A stretch of DNA of 64,000 bases from Neoarius graeffei (GCF_027579695.1 NC_083571.1:50699297-50763296), one strand, 5' to 3'; positions 21,642 through 32,560 are shown, counted from the first letter of the stretch. Made by a program: numbers and translations. Notes: generated from the sequence alone by a model not told the origin.

Positions 21642-23694
21642 CTTCAATTTCAGTCTCATCCAGTGATTTCCCCTGCAGGCTGGAAAGATGTCCTTTCTCC
21701 ACTGACAAAAGCAGCTTGGAAATCTTGGCCAGCTGTGTTGTGGGAACTGGTAATCTGTAGAAATCACGGTGAACACGGATGTCGTGACCCAGGAAATCTG
21801 CAACCTGGTCAAGTTCGTTATTTTTTAAATTAAGGACTTGTGAGAGTGTGGCCACATGTTTCCGAAGTTGTGTCGACCTCAGGTGCTCAGGGTGCTTTGC
21901 CCCACACTGGTTTGCATGAACATGCAAACAATCTTGTCCTCTGTAATTGGTCACTGATTTGGGTCTTGCAAACAGGAAGACATTTGTCTCACAAACACCG
22001 CACTCAGTCCTTTCACTGGTCAGTAGTGAGAGAGCATCCACCATGCTTGGGGTGAGCAGAACTGCAACCTTTCTTCCCCTTTTTCCCATGATTTCGACAC
22101 GGCTGAAATAGTTGCAGAGTCTTTGTTCAGTCTTTGACAACCCCATGGCAACATCTTCATGGAGCTTTGTGTTGTCTCTTTCATAAAAACTTCTGAGGCG
22201 CATTTTTGAAACTTCCCCAGGACGTCTCCGATTGAACACAATGATTTGAGCAAGTGTAACTTTTGCAAGTTGAGCGTAGTTCTGAGCGGTGGCTTCCTCC
22301 TTCAAGTTGCAAAAGGCACTTTCTGCAGCTTCCTTAAGGTACCGGTGAAGAATCTGAACATCTTCAGTGAAGGGTAATGTTGATGGCTTGTTGTACTTTG
22401 CATCGCTCAGTGTGTTCAAGGCACTGTGAGACACCAACTCAGACCACTTGAACTGTACAATTTCTTGAATATATCAGTGGACTTGATCAGTTCTTCATCT
22501 TCTGCCATGAGGGCCCGACAATGGATGATGTCACAGATTTTGTGTAGTGTATGTCCTAATTTCAGTGCAAGGCTTTTTGTTGTGTAGGAATGTTTTTCCT
22601 CATCAAAACCTGAAACTTTCTTCACTGCTTGCACAACTCTCTGGAAGTTAGCAGGTTTAACAGCCTCTTCCACGTTATGAACTGAGAATTCTGTGCGCAG
22701 ACATAGTAACAAACGCCCAACTTCACGGAGCTTCTGTCGCATGTATTCATACTTTGTAGGGTCTTGTCCATGTTTGTTGTACAGTGACAGGGCAAACTGA
22801 ATAATAGAAAAGTCATTTCGCACAACTGAAGCAACCTCATCCTGTTTCATGGCAGTGAGGAGCTTCCACACTCCACTTGAGATCTGATGACAGGATGCAG
22901 ACTCTAGAGCAGCAGCCAAACCCAGTACTTTGGTTCTCCCAGGTTCTTTAGTCAAATCTTCATTTTCTGGCTTGCAGGGGCATCTGCGGACATGTCTCCA
23001 GAGCTCTTTCCGAAGGTACATCCCTTGGCAGTGTATACAGTGAATAAACCTTCCTCCCACTGCTTTAGCCTTTGGTCTTCTCTTCACTTTCAGTGATCCC
23101 GTTCCACCTTGTAAAACTGCAGTGTTATGTTTAAAGTTTCCCTTATTCCTCATTTTCTCTAATAATATTTTACGCTCTTTTGAGCATTCAGGGAGTGTAA
23201 AAGCATGTACAATTTCAGCATGTGTAGTGTGTGTTTTCAAGTGGTGGGAAATCTTACTTTGTGGCTTACCACAAATGTAACAGTAATTTCTATTACTTGT
23301 CAGATATGCTGATTCTTGGTTATTACGCTCTGCTCAATCCTGTGGCTTTTCCTTTGATAACTTTTTGATAGAATTTGATGATTCTGATGTTTCAGCAGCA
23401 TTGAAAACCATGTGATCTTCAAGAGTTGTGCTGTGCACAACTGAGATGCTTGTATCTGACCCATAAGATGTCCCATCATCTGGTATTACTGGTTTTATGT
23501 GAATCTGTTTAGCTTTCATCTGATGAGGCAGAAAGGGGATGCTTGCATCTGAATCTTCATTGTCCTCATTTTCTGACTCAGAGTCTGGTATGCAATCCTC
23601 ATCAGACACGTTCCGAAGATCATCTGATACTTGATCCAGTTCTGAATGTGATGCGCTATCCTGATCTGACAGAGGTTCATCCCCAGAACATTTA
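21642..23694 (-). pseudogene. Zinc-finger plus tyrosine-recombinase core exon
   Basis: Read from 23694 down, an acidic segment (PLSDQDSASHSELDQ, DSESENEDNEDSD) ends at TGA 23336-23334. The same frame goes on into a C2H2 finger (CYICGKPQSKISHHLKTH, about 23286-23233). Then comes a C2HC finger (CIHCQGMYLRKELWRHVRRC, about 23050-22990) and a long helical region. Near 22445 a one-base shift moves to the frame of the recombinase core: Arg in FNRRRPGEVSKMRL, then STQLRKHVATL, then LGHDIRVHRDFYRLP with Tyr nine residues after His. The HxxR position reads TQLR, so one of the usual catalytic His residues is Thr. The exon ends at donor 'gaag|gtttgt' in phase 1. The fold is that of tyrosine recombinases (Crypton/DIRS-like or domesticated); activity is doubtful. 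Confidence 0.75.
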
Positions 23695-24363
23695 GGCCCT
23701 GTCCACATGGCAACAGATTCAGGTGAATCTGATAAAATTGTTTATCATTTCGGCCTGGCGTCCACACGGCACCGGCATTTTGGGTGCCCCAAAATGAAAT
23801 CTTTTGAGAACGGGTTCCAGAGTGGAAAAATCTGGCAACGGCGCCATTGCAAAGTCGTCTGGATGAGTAGAACGGATTTGTTTACGATGTCACAACCACA
23901 TGACTGTGAGTGCTTCACGCCGGGTAGAAGTGTAACGAACTTGATGCGAGTTGTCAACAAATAAAAAGGGAAAAAAAAAAGGAGCGATCTCACCTCTTCA
24001 GATGTTGGTTTAAGTCCGACAATACATTCCTCAAAAAGGGCATAGAAGAACAAAGTAATCCATCAACGTGTAGCATTCAATTTATTCCGGACCATTAAAG
24101 AATTCTGGAGGATATCAGAATGTTGGCGTACCGGCTTCCATCTATCCCCATTCATTCCTCTTTCCACATCTCCATTCAAAAAACGAGCAGAAGGTGTGTG
24201 CGTGTGACAGTGACAGGGTGAGTGACACGGAAGAAGCTAGGCTCATGCTCGCCCTGAATTTCTCTTAAAGTGAAGGCAGAAGAACGTTCAGCGCCTGGCC
24301 AGGCTTTCTATGTATTAATTTACATAGACGTTTTAATATGAAGTATAAATAAGTGTCTTAGAC

Positions 24364-25522
24364 CAGAGATTCTCAAACTGTGGTACGCGTACCACTAGTG
24401 GTACGCGGGCTCCATTCTAGTGGTACGCCAAAGAATCACTTAATTAAATATAAATTTTAAAAAGTGAAATACTATCCATAATATCCGAATGGATGAAAAT
24501 ATCTTATCAACCGATGACAAGAAAATGAAAGGAAATACAAATTAAGTTAATAATTTAAAAAAGCTTGCAAGTGCTTCTGGGTAGCCATACGTAGCGTACG
24601 TACGCATTCCCGCCGGTTCCGCTGACAGATGGTTATCCGCCATTGGTAGACTAGGCTGTGATGGGAAAAGGTGGAGGTGGCTTTGCTAATTATGACGAGT
24701 ACGACAAAATTACTGTCGTGGCTTAAATCCGCGAATGGGAGCGTGGATCAGGAGAGAGGGAGAACTGAAGAGGACGTGTGTGAGCCGAGCGCAGATGCTA
24801 ACGACAGTGGCAAAACCAGCCCCAGAACTGGTAGCAAATGGCAGAAACCAGTAAGGAGGAAGTATGACGAAAAATACATAAAACTGGGATTCATTTGGAG
24901 CGGGACAGAGGAGCTGCCCAGGCCGCAGTGTGTTGTATGCGGGGACGTTCTGAGCAATGAGTCCATGAAACCGTCGCATCTCAAACGGCATCTTACAACC
25001 AAACACACAGCACTAAGGGACAAACCAATGGATTTTTTTTTACGAAAAATGATGAACTGAAGCAGTCCAAGTCCACCATTTTGTCCTATGGTACACCTGT
25101 AGCCAAAGCACAGGAAGCTTCATATCGTGCCAGCCTCCTGATCGCCAGAGCCGGTAAGCCGCACACAATCGGGGAACTGCTGTGTTTACCATTAGCCAAA
25201 GAGATGACACGTATCATGTGTGGAGAGAAAGCTGCCAGAGAGTTAAACTTTTATGTGCAATTAATTTTATTTGATTCATTATTTAAGGACAGTGTTTTAT
25301 TTTCCTATATTTAAACACAGTGTTACTGTTCAAAGTACTGTGTGTAATGTTACAGTGGCCAACAATATTAAATATACTTGTTAAATAAAACCTCCACCTT
25401 GTTTTTAATGAATACTTAGACCTACTACGCTACTGTATTTTAATGTTGGTCATTATGGTGGTACTGGGAGAGCCAAGTATTTTCTGAGGTGGTACTTGGT
25501 GAAAAAAGTTTGAGAACCACCG
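24364..25522 (+). mobile_element. hAT transposon (ZBED/Buster-like), truncated
   Basis: Ends CAGAGATTCTCAAACT and AGTTTGAGAACCACCG are imperfect inverted repeats. An exact 8-bp duplication 'tcttagac' lies at 24356-24363 and 25523-25530. It is inserted in MITE M copy 1. Only the N-terminal part of the transposase gene remains. Confidence 0.9.
24671..25255 (+). pseudogene. ZBED-like hAT transposase N-terminus
   Basis: The frame from 24671 has a basic linker (KWQKPVRRKYDEKYIKLGF), then a BED-type zinc finger with CVVCGDVLSN and MKPSHLKRHLTTKH, and ends at a stop near 25060. A one-base loss in an A run near 25045 causes that stop. The expected continuation (KAQEASYRASLLIARAGKPH, then LPLAKEMTRIMCGEKAA) is open in another frame to about 25250. 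The hAT catalytic and dimerisation domains are missing. It resembles the ZBED5/FAM200 (Buster) group. Confidence 0.75.
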
Positions 25523-25816
25523 TCTTAGACAATAGATACTATTTTACGCTACTGATTAATAATCAAAACTTTATGTGGCTGATGCTACAGAAAAAGGGGT
25601 TTATGCGCATGCGTAAACCCCTTCTTCTATTGTTCTGGTGTCTCCGACGGGACAGTCTTACAGCGCACCTAGAGGTGTGGCATGTGTATTGCATCATTTT
25701 CAGCAAGCGTTGCGTTGCCATATGTACCTGAAATTTTACTGATCCGTTGCCCATGTGGACGCGATATTGAGAAAAAAAAAAAAAAATCTCGTTGCCGTTG
25801 TCATGTGGATGTAGCC

Positions 25817-25833
25817 TTAGAAAGCTGTTGCTC
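25817..25833 (-). CDS. 5' stub of the acidic/recombinase exon
   Basis: After acceptor 'acatttcag' the exon starts GAG CAA CAG CTT TCT and is cut by MITE M copy 1. It resumes at 23694 after the duplicated TAA. Without the MITE and one TAA the frame runs straight into the acidic segment, so the pre-insertion exon was intact here. Entry is phase 0, matching the exon at 25921-25982. Confidence 0.65.
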
Positions 25834-25920
25834 CTGAAATGTTGAGAAAAATTATTTTAGCTAGTGATGGACACTTTATAGACAGTTTAGAAATTCAAGA
25901 ACCCTTAAGTGGATACTCAC

Positions 25921-25982
25921 CTGTGACAGGTGGTGGAAGTTCTCATTCGTAATTTGTCTGAGGCAGGATTTATGCCAGATGC
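25921..25982 (-). CDS. 62-nt exon, end of Cys/His-rich domain
   Basis: Acceptor 'tttgttcag' and donor 'cacag|gtgagt'. In entry phase 1 it reads IWHKSCLRQITNENFHHLSQ and exits in phase 0 into the next exon. Joined to 26865-27062 it completes a Cys/His-rich module ending W-H-x2-C, as in PHD- or C1-like zinc domains. Confidence 0.6.
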
Positions 25983-25989
25983 CTGAACA

Positions 25990-26780
25990 AACTGTAACAC
26001 ATTTGAATATATTATTTTTAACTCTGTTGGTCTATTTAAGTTGGCAGTAATTTGGAATAAACAAAACAGCAAAAAAAAAAAAAAAATCACTGTTAAAGAG
26101 ATACATAATTGATATGAATGTTTGCACAAGAGTAATTCAAAGGTAGATTCAGGAAAACCTCAAGCATGGCAACCTCACAGATCCCACTGTTAAGTTTTTA
26201 ATGAATCTGTTTAATAGCGGTAGATTTTGTCCATCCCATTTATATTAAATAAGGTTAACAAAATATTAGGAACACACCCCAGTATACCAGTAGAGTTCAA
26301 GAGCCTCTAAAATAACCATTAAAATAAACAGAAACCTCTGTCAAACAGATCCAATAAAAACTGGATTTTGATCCTCACAAAGGGAGGTTTATTACAGGCC
26401 CGTTCTGTTATACCTCATTAGTTTTAGTTAGGTGTACCTAATATACTGGCAAGTCAATGTGACAACAATCCTTTTGGATTTGTGGAAATGGAAATTTCAT
26501 GAAATATGGAAATTAGATGGTGATAGTTATCAAATTGAATGCTGAACTATTAGTGAGATAAAAGACACGTTTTGACCGGGCCCTGCACTAGTTGATGTAA
26601 ATGGATTAGGCAAAGTAATAAACACCTGTCAGTATAACACAATACAGCACAATACAAATGCTGTCCTCTAAAATAATCACACAGTTGAATCTCTCTAAAA
26701 CTGTTTCAGCAAAAACACTAACCTTCATGAAAGAGAATTTACTGCAGGACTGCTGTATTAGACTGCATTAGTTTTAGCTA
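25990..26780. other. Intron-like DNA, nothing seen
   Basis: AT-rich with an A run near 26070. No gene or transposon ends recognised. Confidence 0.45.
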
Positions 26781-26864
26781 GGTTTTGTTAACGAACTGCC
26801 AAATGAGTGTATATCCACCCACTGCCCTTAGCTGCACACTGTACAAATTCACTGAATATCTCAC

Positions 26865-27062
26865 CTTTGCATTTATAGCCAAGCCACTTGAAGGAGGATA
26901 CAGGTCCTATGCACTGAATGCACTTGTCCAAGGAGGATACTCTTGTGCACACAAGGCGATGATTTTGACACTGATGGCAAAATTTTATGGCAACATTAAT
27001 TTTTTGTGAAACAGTTTTAGTGGCAGAATATTTAACATTCACATTTTGACATCTACACAGTC
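26865..27062 (-). CDS. 198-nt Cys-rich exon (zinc-binding)
   Basis: Acceptor 'gctcttctag' and donor 'gcaaag|gtgaga'. Entry and exit are phase 1. It encodes KFCHQCQNHRLVC and SSLDKCIQCIG and ends LGYKCK, giving several C-x2-C pairs. With the 62-nt exon at 25921 the spacing looks like a PHD/C1-type zinc domain. The upstream 72-nt exon ends in phase 0 and only 51 bases away, too short for a normal intron, so those two are probably not spliced together directly. Confidence 0.65.
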
Positions 27063-27113
27063 CTAGAAGAGCCAATACATTTCAATCCAATATCAACGTG
27101 ACAAGCAATTTAC

Positions 27114-27185
27114 CTTTCCACTGTTGACAACTGGATCCATTTCACTTGGACTAGTGAACTGATTCTGGTTATTTTCAGTCGTCAT
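27114..27185 (-). CDS. 72-nt beta-type mini-exon (unit 3)
   Basis: Acceptor 'ctattttag' and donor 'ggaaag|gtaaat'. Only phase 0 is open: it starts ATG ACG ACT GAA (MTTENNQNQFTSP) and ends in GK. The same start and end are seen in the exons at 27865-28005 and 38005-38146, so these are tandemly duplicated exons. Confidence 0.55.
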
Positions 27186-27476
27186 CTAAAATAGATAAGA
27201 GCAGACAATTTAAAAAATACCACAGTGATTACTGTCTGTTTTATTTCAGATGTTGTTAAATCAAGAAAATAACTTTTCTAGATGCAGCAAGATAACTTTT
27301 AAAATTCTATGAAGAATGTCTTAATCTGTCGTTTTTCAGTTACTGTTGTCAGACAACGGAACGAGTATGAAACAGTGACTCAAATGTGGCACAATAAGAT
27401 GAGATGTTAACTAGCAGTCACTTTCAAAAAAGATACAGAATGCACTGATAGATTTTCATCTTTCATGAGGATATAC

Positions 27477-27548
27477 CTCTTCAAAATATTTGGAAATTTG
27501 TGGTCTCAGAAGCTCTGGAACTTCAAATTTTGCCACAAGTATTGTCAT
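27477..27548 (-). CDS. 72-nt alpha-type exon or alternative first exon
   Basis: Donor 'gaagag|gtatat' at 27477. A frame from ATG at 27548 (MTILVAKFEVPELLRPQISK) is open for 24 codons and exits in phase 0. The 3' half is similar in DNA, not in frame, to the exon at 39344-39415. It could be an alternative first exon or a decayed duplicate. Confidence 0.35.
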
Positions 27549-27864
27549 TAGGCAGCATTAGGCACCATGCATGCAGCCTGTTGCAGTTGCTCTGGCTCGT
27601 TTCGCGTCTTTTTCTTACTTTTATACAACTTTCTTCCTTTTTCCCCCCTCTGAAAGTACTGTAGTAACTTTTTGAAGCCACGCCCTCTCTAAAGTTGGTC
27701 GTAGAGAGAGTTTTTATTTACTTTTCATGTTGGAAGGTCTACTTTCACTTCCACTTCCCATCGGATATGCTGCTCGCACTGTTTACTCCAGAGATCAGCT
27801 GATTGAGCTGAAGCTAGCTTTGGAACTAGACCCGCTGATCTCCCAGATTTGGAACTTGATTTAC

Positions 27865-28005
27865 CTTTCCATCTCTGCTGAGGCGAATCTTGTTCTCCTC
27901 AGTCAACTGAATCTGGTTCCCATCAGTCATCTTAATCGGGTTCCCCTCAGCCATCTGAATCTGGTTCTCCTCAGCTGTCTGAATCTGGTTCTCCTCAGTC
28001 ATCAT
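27865..28005 (-). CDS. 141-nt beta-type exon with 24-nt repeats (unit 2)
   Basis: Acceptor 'gcttcag' and donor 'ggaaag|gtaaat'. Phase 0 at both ends, 47 codons. It holds about five 24-nt repeats encoding an eight-residue motif MTEENQIQ and variants (TAEENQIQ, MAEGNPIK), then SRDGK. This is an acidic, Gln/Asn-rich low-complexity linker. Confidence 0.6.
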
Positions 28006-28586
28006 CTGAAGCAAATAAACCATGGAGGAAAGGGACAATAAATACACAGGCACTGGCAATGCACCACTTAAGAGTATATTTGAGGATTGAATGAACTAAG
28101 AATCCACCTTTTCACAAAAATTAGGACAGGAAAAGTTTGCTTTGATCCTCATTAGACAATTTAGTAAAGACACAGAGTGCAAAATGTTAAGGATAATCTA
28201 TCTTTTATGAAGATATACCTACGATATCTACAACCCCGATTCCAAAAAAGCTGGGACAAAGTACAAATTGTAAATAAAAACGGAATGCAATGATGAAGTT
28301 TCAAAATTCCATATTTTATTCAGAATATAACATAGATGACATATCAAATGTTTAAACTGAGAAAATGGATCATTTAAAGAGAAAAATTAGGTGATTTTAA
28401 ATTTAATGACAACAACACATCTCAAAAAAGTTGGGGCAAGGCCATGTTTACCACTGTGAGACATTCCCTTTTCTCTTTACAACAGTCTGTAAACGTCTGG
28501 GGACTGAGAAGACAAGTTGCTCAAGTTTAGGGATAGGAATGTTAACCCATTCTTGTCTAATGTAGGATTCTAGTTGCTCAACTGTC

Positions 28587-29118
28587 TTAGGTCTTTTTTT
28601 GTTGTATCTTCTGTTTTATGATGCGCCAAATGTTTTCTATGGGTGAAAGATCTGGACTGCAGGCTGGCCAGTTCAGTACCCGGACCCTTCTTCTACGCAG
28701 CCATGATGCTGTAATTGATGCAGTATGTGGTTTGGCATTGTCATGTTGGAAAATGCAAGGTCTTCCCTGAGAGAGACGTCGTCTGGACGGGAGCATATGT
28801 TGCTCTAGAACCTGGATATACCTTTCAGCATTGATGGTGTCTTTCCAGATGTGTAAGCTGCCCATGCCACACGCACTAATGCAACCCCATACCATCAGAG
28901 ATGCAGGCTTCTGAACTGAGCGCTGATAACAACTTGGGTCGTCCTTCTCCTCTTTAGTCCGAATGACACGGCATCCGTGATTTCCATAAAGAACTTCAAA
29001 TTTTGATTCGTCTGACCACAGAACAGTTTTCCACTTTGCCACAGTCCATTTTAAATGAGCCTTGGCCCAGAGAAGGCATCTGCGCTTCTGGATCATGTTT
29101 AGATATGGCTTCTTCTTT
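28587..29118 (-). pseudogene. Tc1 transposase, C-terminal part
   Basis: The frame holds the DDE catalytic region: Asp in LWSDESKFE, Asp in [11 protein letters not shown] and Glu in [11 protein letters not shown], a D,D-34-E Tc1 pattern. The start near 29096 is artificial, because the N-terminus lies on the far side of the DIRS insertion at 35484-35822. The catalytic residues are all present, so the element may have been competent before it was split. Confidence 0.85.
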
Positions 29119-29310
29119 GAACTATAGTTCTATTTCGTTTCTACTGACCGCCAGAGGCGGTGCTTTCAGCACATGGATATCCATCACATGAACGTGCAGG
29201 TCGAGTAATAGTAACAACAAAGTCACGTGTGACCTGGGTGACGTCACCCCGTGACCCCGGCATAAAAGACCGGTAAACCCAGGAAGTGACCTCTTACATC
29301 TTCTCGCGTT
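29119..29310. repeat. DIRS left inverted terminal repeat
   Basis: Its reverse complement is found at about 35280-35455. Shared blocks include 'gtgacgtcacccaggtcac' (right arm), 'ggataTCCATcacatgaacg', and the end 'ctgaccgccagaggcgg'. Confidence 0.85.
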
Positions 29311-29460
29311 TGCAGGTTGCGAGTTGGATTGAAATTTGGACAAAGCGCTGTGGTAGTTTCGTTACCCGTAGGGTTGGGGCTGTGCTTATGCACCCTCCAA
29401 GAAACTGCGCTAAGTCCACCAACTCTTTTCTTCTTGTCGTTATATTCGTATTGATTTATT

Positions 29461-30420
29461 ACTCCGTAAGCTGAGCGCTCTCGCTCGGTGGAGTTAGCTG
29501 ATTAGCCCTCCGGGGCGGTGTCCTCACCGCTGGAGGCCGGCTTGTTTTCGCTTCAGGTAAGCGGGTTTCATTTATTTAAATTAAGCGGCGTTCCTCTCGC
29601 CGCTGTTTATCAGTTCTGCGGCGCTCGGCGCCTACCCTTGTTAATATTATTAACCACCTTGTTTTGTGTAGCCTCGCCGCCGGCCTGTTCACAGGCCGGC
29701 TGTCTTGTGTGTTGTATTCGTATTGATTTATTACTCCGTTAAGCTGAGCGCTCTCGCTCGGTGGAGTTAGCTGATTAGTCCTCCGGGGCGGCGTCCTCAC
29801 CGCTGGAGGCTGGCTTGTCTTCATTCAGGTAAGCGGTTTTCATTCATTTAATTTAAAGCGGTGTTTCTCGCCGCTGTTTATCAGTTCTGTGGCGCACTGC
29901 GCCTATCTTTGTTAATATTATTAACCGCCTTATTTTGTGTAGCCTTGTCTCCGGCCTGCTCACAGGCCGGCGGTCTTGTGTGTTGTATTGTTTGTTACTC
30001 CGTAAGCTGAGCGCTCTCGCTCGGTGGAGTTAGCTGATTAGTCCTCCGGGGCGGCGTCCTCACCGCTGGAGGCCGGCTTGTCCTCATTCAGGTAAGCGGT
30101 TTTCATTCATTTAATTTAAAGCGGTGTTTCTCGCCGCTGTTTATCAGTTCTGTGGCGCACTGCGCCTATCTTTGTTAATATTATTAACCGCCTTATATTG
30201 TGTAGCCTTGTCTCCGGCCTGCGCACAGGCCGGCGGTCTTGTGGGTTGTATTCGTATTGTTACTCCGTTAAGCTGAGCGCTCTCGCTCGGTGGAGTTAGC
30301 TGACTAGCCCTCCGGGGCGGGGTCCTCGCCACTGGAGGCTGGCTTGTTGTCGCCCAGGTAAGCGGTTTTCATTCATCTAAATTAAAACGGTGTTTCTCGC
30401 CGCTGCTTATCAGTGCTGTG
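29461..30420. repeat. Tandem leader repeats, about 265-271 bp
   Basis: Four units start with 'actccgt(t)aagctgagcg' at 29461, 29732, about 29997 and about 30260. Each carries short hairpins such as 'ggccggc' pairs and 'gagcgctctcgctc'. Further units recur at about 31440 and 31614. They precede the gag-like start and may be a promoter or leader array. Confidence 0.85.
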
Positions 30421-30568
30421 GCGCACGGCGCCTATCCTTGTTAATATTCCCGACCACGGGTGTGTTCGCCCGGTCGTTTTTCATTACCGCCTGATTGTTT
30501 ATTTTGGGCTGCTTACTTGGGGGTGTTCTCGCCCTATTTTTTAAGTTCCCTTCTGCCAGCCAGGCGTC

Positions 30569-31430
30569 ATGGACCTCTTCTCTCGCTGCGCCAACTGCCG
30601 GTCCCCCTCGAACTGGAGGACGGCCACCGCGAGTGCCCCTCATGCCTGGGTATTGATCACCTGCGGCAGGGGCTGACGGACATGGCCTGCGCAGACTGCA
30701 TGTGCCTGAGTGTGACTGCGCGGACCGCCAGGCTGGCTCGGCTGGATTCTCCGTCTGACATCCCCCGGGCCTCGGGGGGACAGGACACGGTGTCGGCTGC
30801 AGCAGCGGGGCCCAGCAAGCGCCGTGGGCTCCCCCACACGTCTTCGCTTCTAAGGCGAAAAAGAAGCGCTCGGGCGATTTGGCTCAGAAGGTGGAGGTGA
30901 TGTCCACTGAGCTGGAGGAGATGAAGGCCCTGCTGGCGAATCTTCAGCCTCTGCCACAGGGGGCAGTGTTCCCGCAGCCACCCCTTCTGCCTGGCAGCCC
31001 GACTGTTCACCATCACCACCGCTTCTGTCACCGGCCGTTGATGCACGCGGCCTGGATGAACTGTCGATCCGGGCTTCGGAGAGCTTTGACTGCGGTGGGT
31101 CCGATGGTCACGGCTCCACCTCTCCGGCCGGTTCCCAGGCCACCAGCCATGGCACCGTGGCAGCGTCGGAAGGCGGATGCTCATCCATCCAGCCAACGCT
31201 GAGGGCTGCATTGGCCCGTCTGGGGTTGGACACGCCCCGGTGGCCCAGCATCAGAGCGCTTCCTTCAGAGGTCCCACATAGCCTTCCTCGTTGTCTGTTC
31301 CGCCCTCGGCCTCATACATCGAGGAGTTACAGAGGTGTTGGGCGGACCCTAGATGCCTTCCCACCTCCCTAGTGACTGCAGGGCCCTGGCGGCAATGCAG
31401 GACACCCCTACCTATGGCCTCCTGCAGATG
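30569..31430 (+). pseudogene. DIRS gag-like region, first copy
   Basis: ATG at about 30569 opens a short frame with CANC. After a shift, the frame from 30460 reads EDGHRECPSCLGIDHLRQGL and MACADCMCL, with paired cysteines like other DIRS Gag N-termini. A coiled-coil-like stretch (VEVMSTELEEMKALLANLQP) follows from 30891 in another frame. It ends where leader repeat sequence restarts near 31435. Confidence 0.6.
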
Positions 31431-31434
31431 CCCA

Positions 31435-31915
31435 ACATTGAGAAGCGGCTTTCATTCATTTAAATTAAAGCGGTGTTTCTCACCGCTGTTTATCAGTTCT
31501 GTGGCGCACAGTGCCTATCCTTGTTAATATTATCAACCGCTTGTTTTGTGTAGCCTTGTCTCCGGCCTGCTCACGGGCCGGCTGTCTTGTGTGTTTTATT
31601 CGTATTGTTTGTTACTCCGTTAAGCTGAGCGCTCTTGCTCGGTGGAGTTAGCTGACTAGCCCCCCGAGGCGTGTCCTCGCTGCTGGAGGCCGGTTTGTTG
31701 TCGCTCAGATAAGCGGTTTTCATTCATTTAAATTAAAGCGGTGTTTCTCGCCGCTGTTTATCAGTTCTGTAGCGCACGGCACCATCCTTGTTAATATTCC
31801 CGACCACGGGTGTGTTCGCCCGGTCGTTTATTTTTTATTTCCGCCTGATAGTTTATTTTGGGCTACTTACTTGGAGCGTTCTCGCCCTATTTAAGTTCCC
31901 TTCTGCCAGCCAGGT
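31435..31915. repeat. Second leader repeat block inside DIRS
   Basis: Repeats the leader array and the 'cccgaccacgggtgtg' block seen at 30449, now before a second gag start near 31918. This indicates an internal duplication or recombination between element copies. Confidence 0.75.
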
Positions 31916-31917
31916 GT

Positions 31918-32560
31918 CATGGACCCCCAGACGCTGGAGGGGACGAGCGCGGCATCATGGGAGCTGTGTGACGCGGCTCCAGGCCTTTGCCTACTCGTCG
32001 CGGGAACTGGGCCGGCTGATGTCGTATCTCACCCTCGGCCGCCAGCAGATATGGCGGGCACAGTCCCCTCTGGCCGAGCCCGACCGGCGTGTGCTGCACT
32101 CTCTCCCTGTTGTCCCCGGGGAGCTGTTTGGCGAAGCCACTCAGCAAGCCCTGGATCGGAGTGCCCAGGTCATCTAGGCGTAACAGCAGTTCGCTGGCCC
32201 CCGCCAGGCCCACCACCATGGCAATGCTGCCCAGTCCTTCAGGGGGCCCACACCGACTCTGTCTCGGCCACGCACCCGCCAGGAGACCAGACGGGTTGAT
32301 GACTTTCACCGCCCCACCACCTCCCGGACCCGCGGTGCCGCCCCCTACACCCAGTCCACTCCTCGTCGCCCCATGGTGACCGACGGGGGTGCTCTGGACG
32401 GCGCTGACATCAGCGCGCCGGCGGTCGGCCGCTTTTCCAGCGAACAGCTCCAAAGCTGGAGAGCGTTGACCCCTGGGTGCTGGTGACCCTCACCGAGGGT
32501 TACCGCATCCAGTTCTGCCGCTGTCCACCACGTTTCATGGGGTCAAACACACCACCGTGA
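31918..32560 (+). pseudogene. DIRS gag-like region, second part
   Basis: In the frame to 32177, FAYSSRELGRLMSYLTLGRQ and EATQQALDRSAQVI resemble the later part of DIRS Gag. It follows a duplicated leader and a second ATG at 31918. Frames are broken. Confidence 0.55.

Larger units (their letters stand above)
23695..25816. mobile_element. MITE family M, copy 1 (with nested hAT)
   Basis: Ends are GGCCCTGTCCACATGGCAAC and the inverse of GGCTACATCCACATGACAAC. Copies 2 (36260) and 3 (48762) have the same ends. A 3-bp duplication TTA lies at 23692-23694 and 25817-25819. The short duplication and GG...CC ends recall PIF/Harbinger, but the superfamily is not proven. Most of the length comes from a nested hAT at 24364-25522. 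The insertion splits an exon of the minus-strand gene. Confidence 0.85.

Noticed and set aside
31917-32453. 178-residue minus-strand frame in the DIRS element
   Set aside because: It lies opposite gag-like coding DNA and has no domain.
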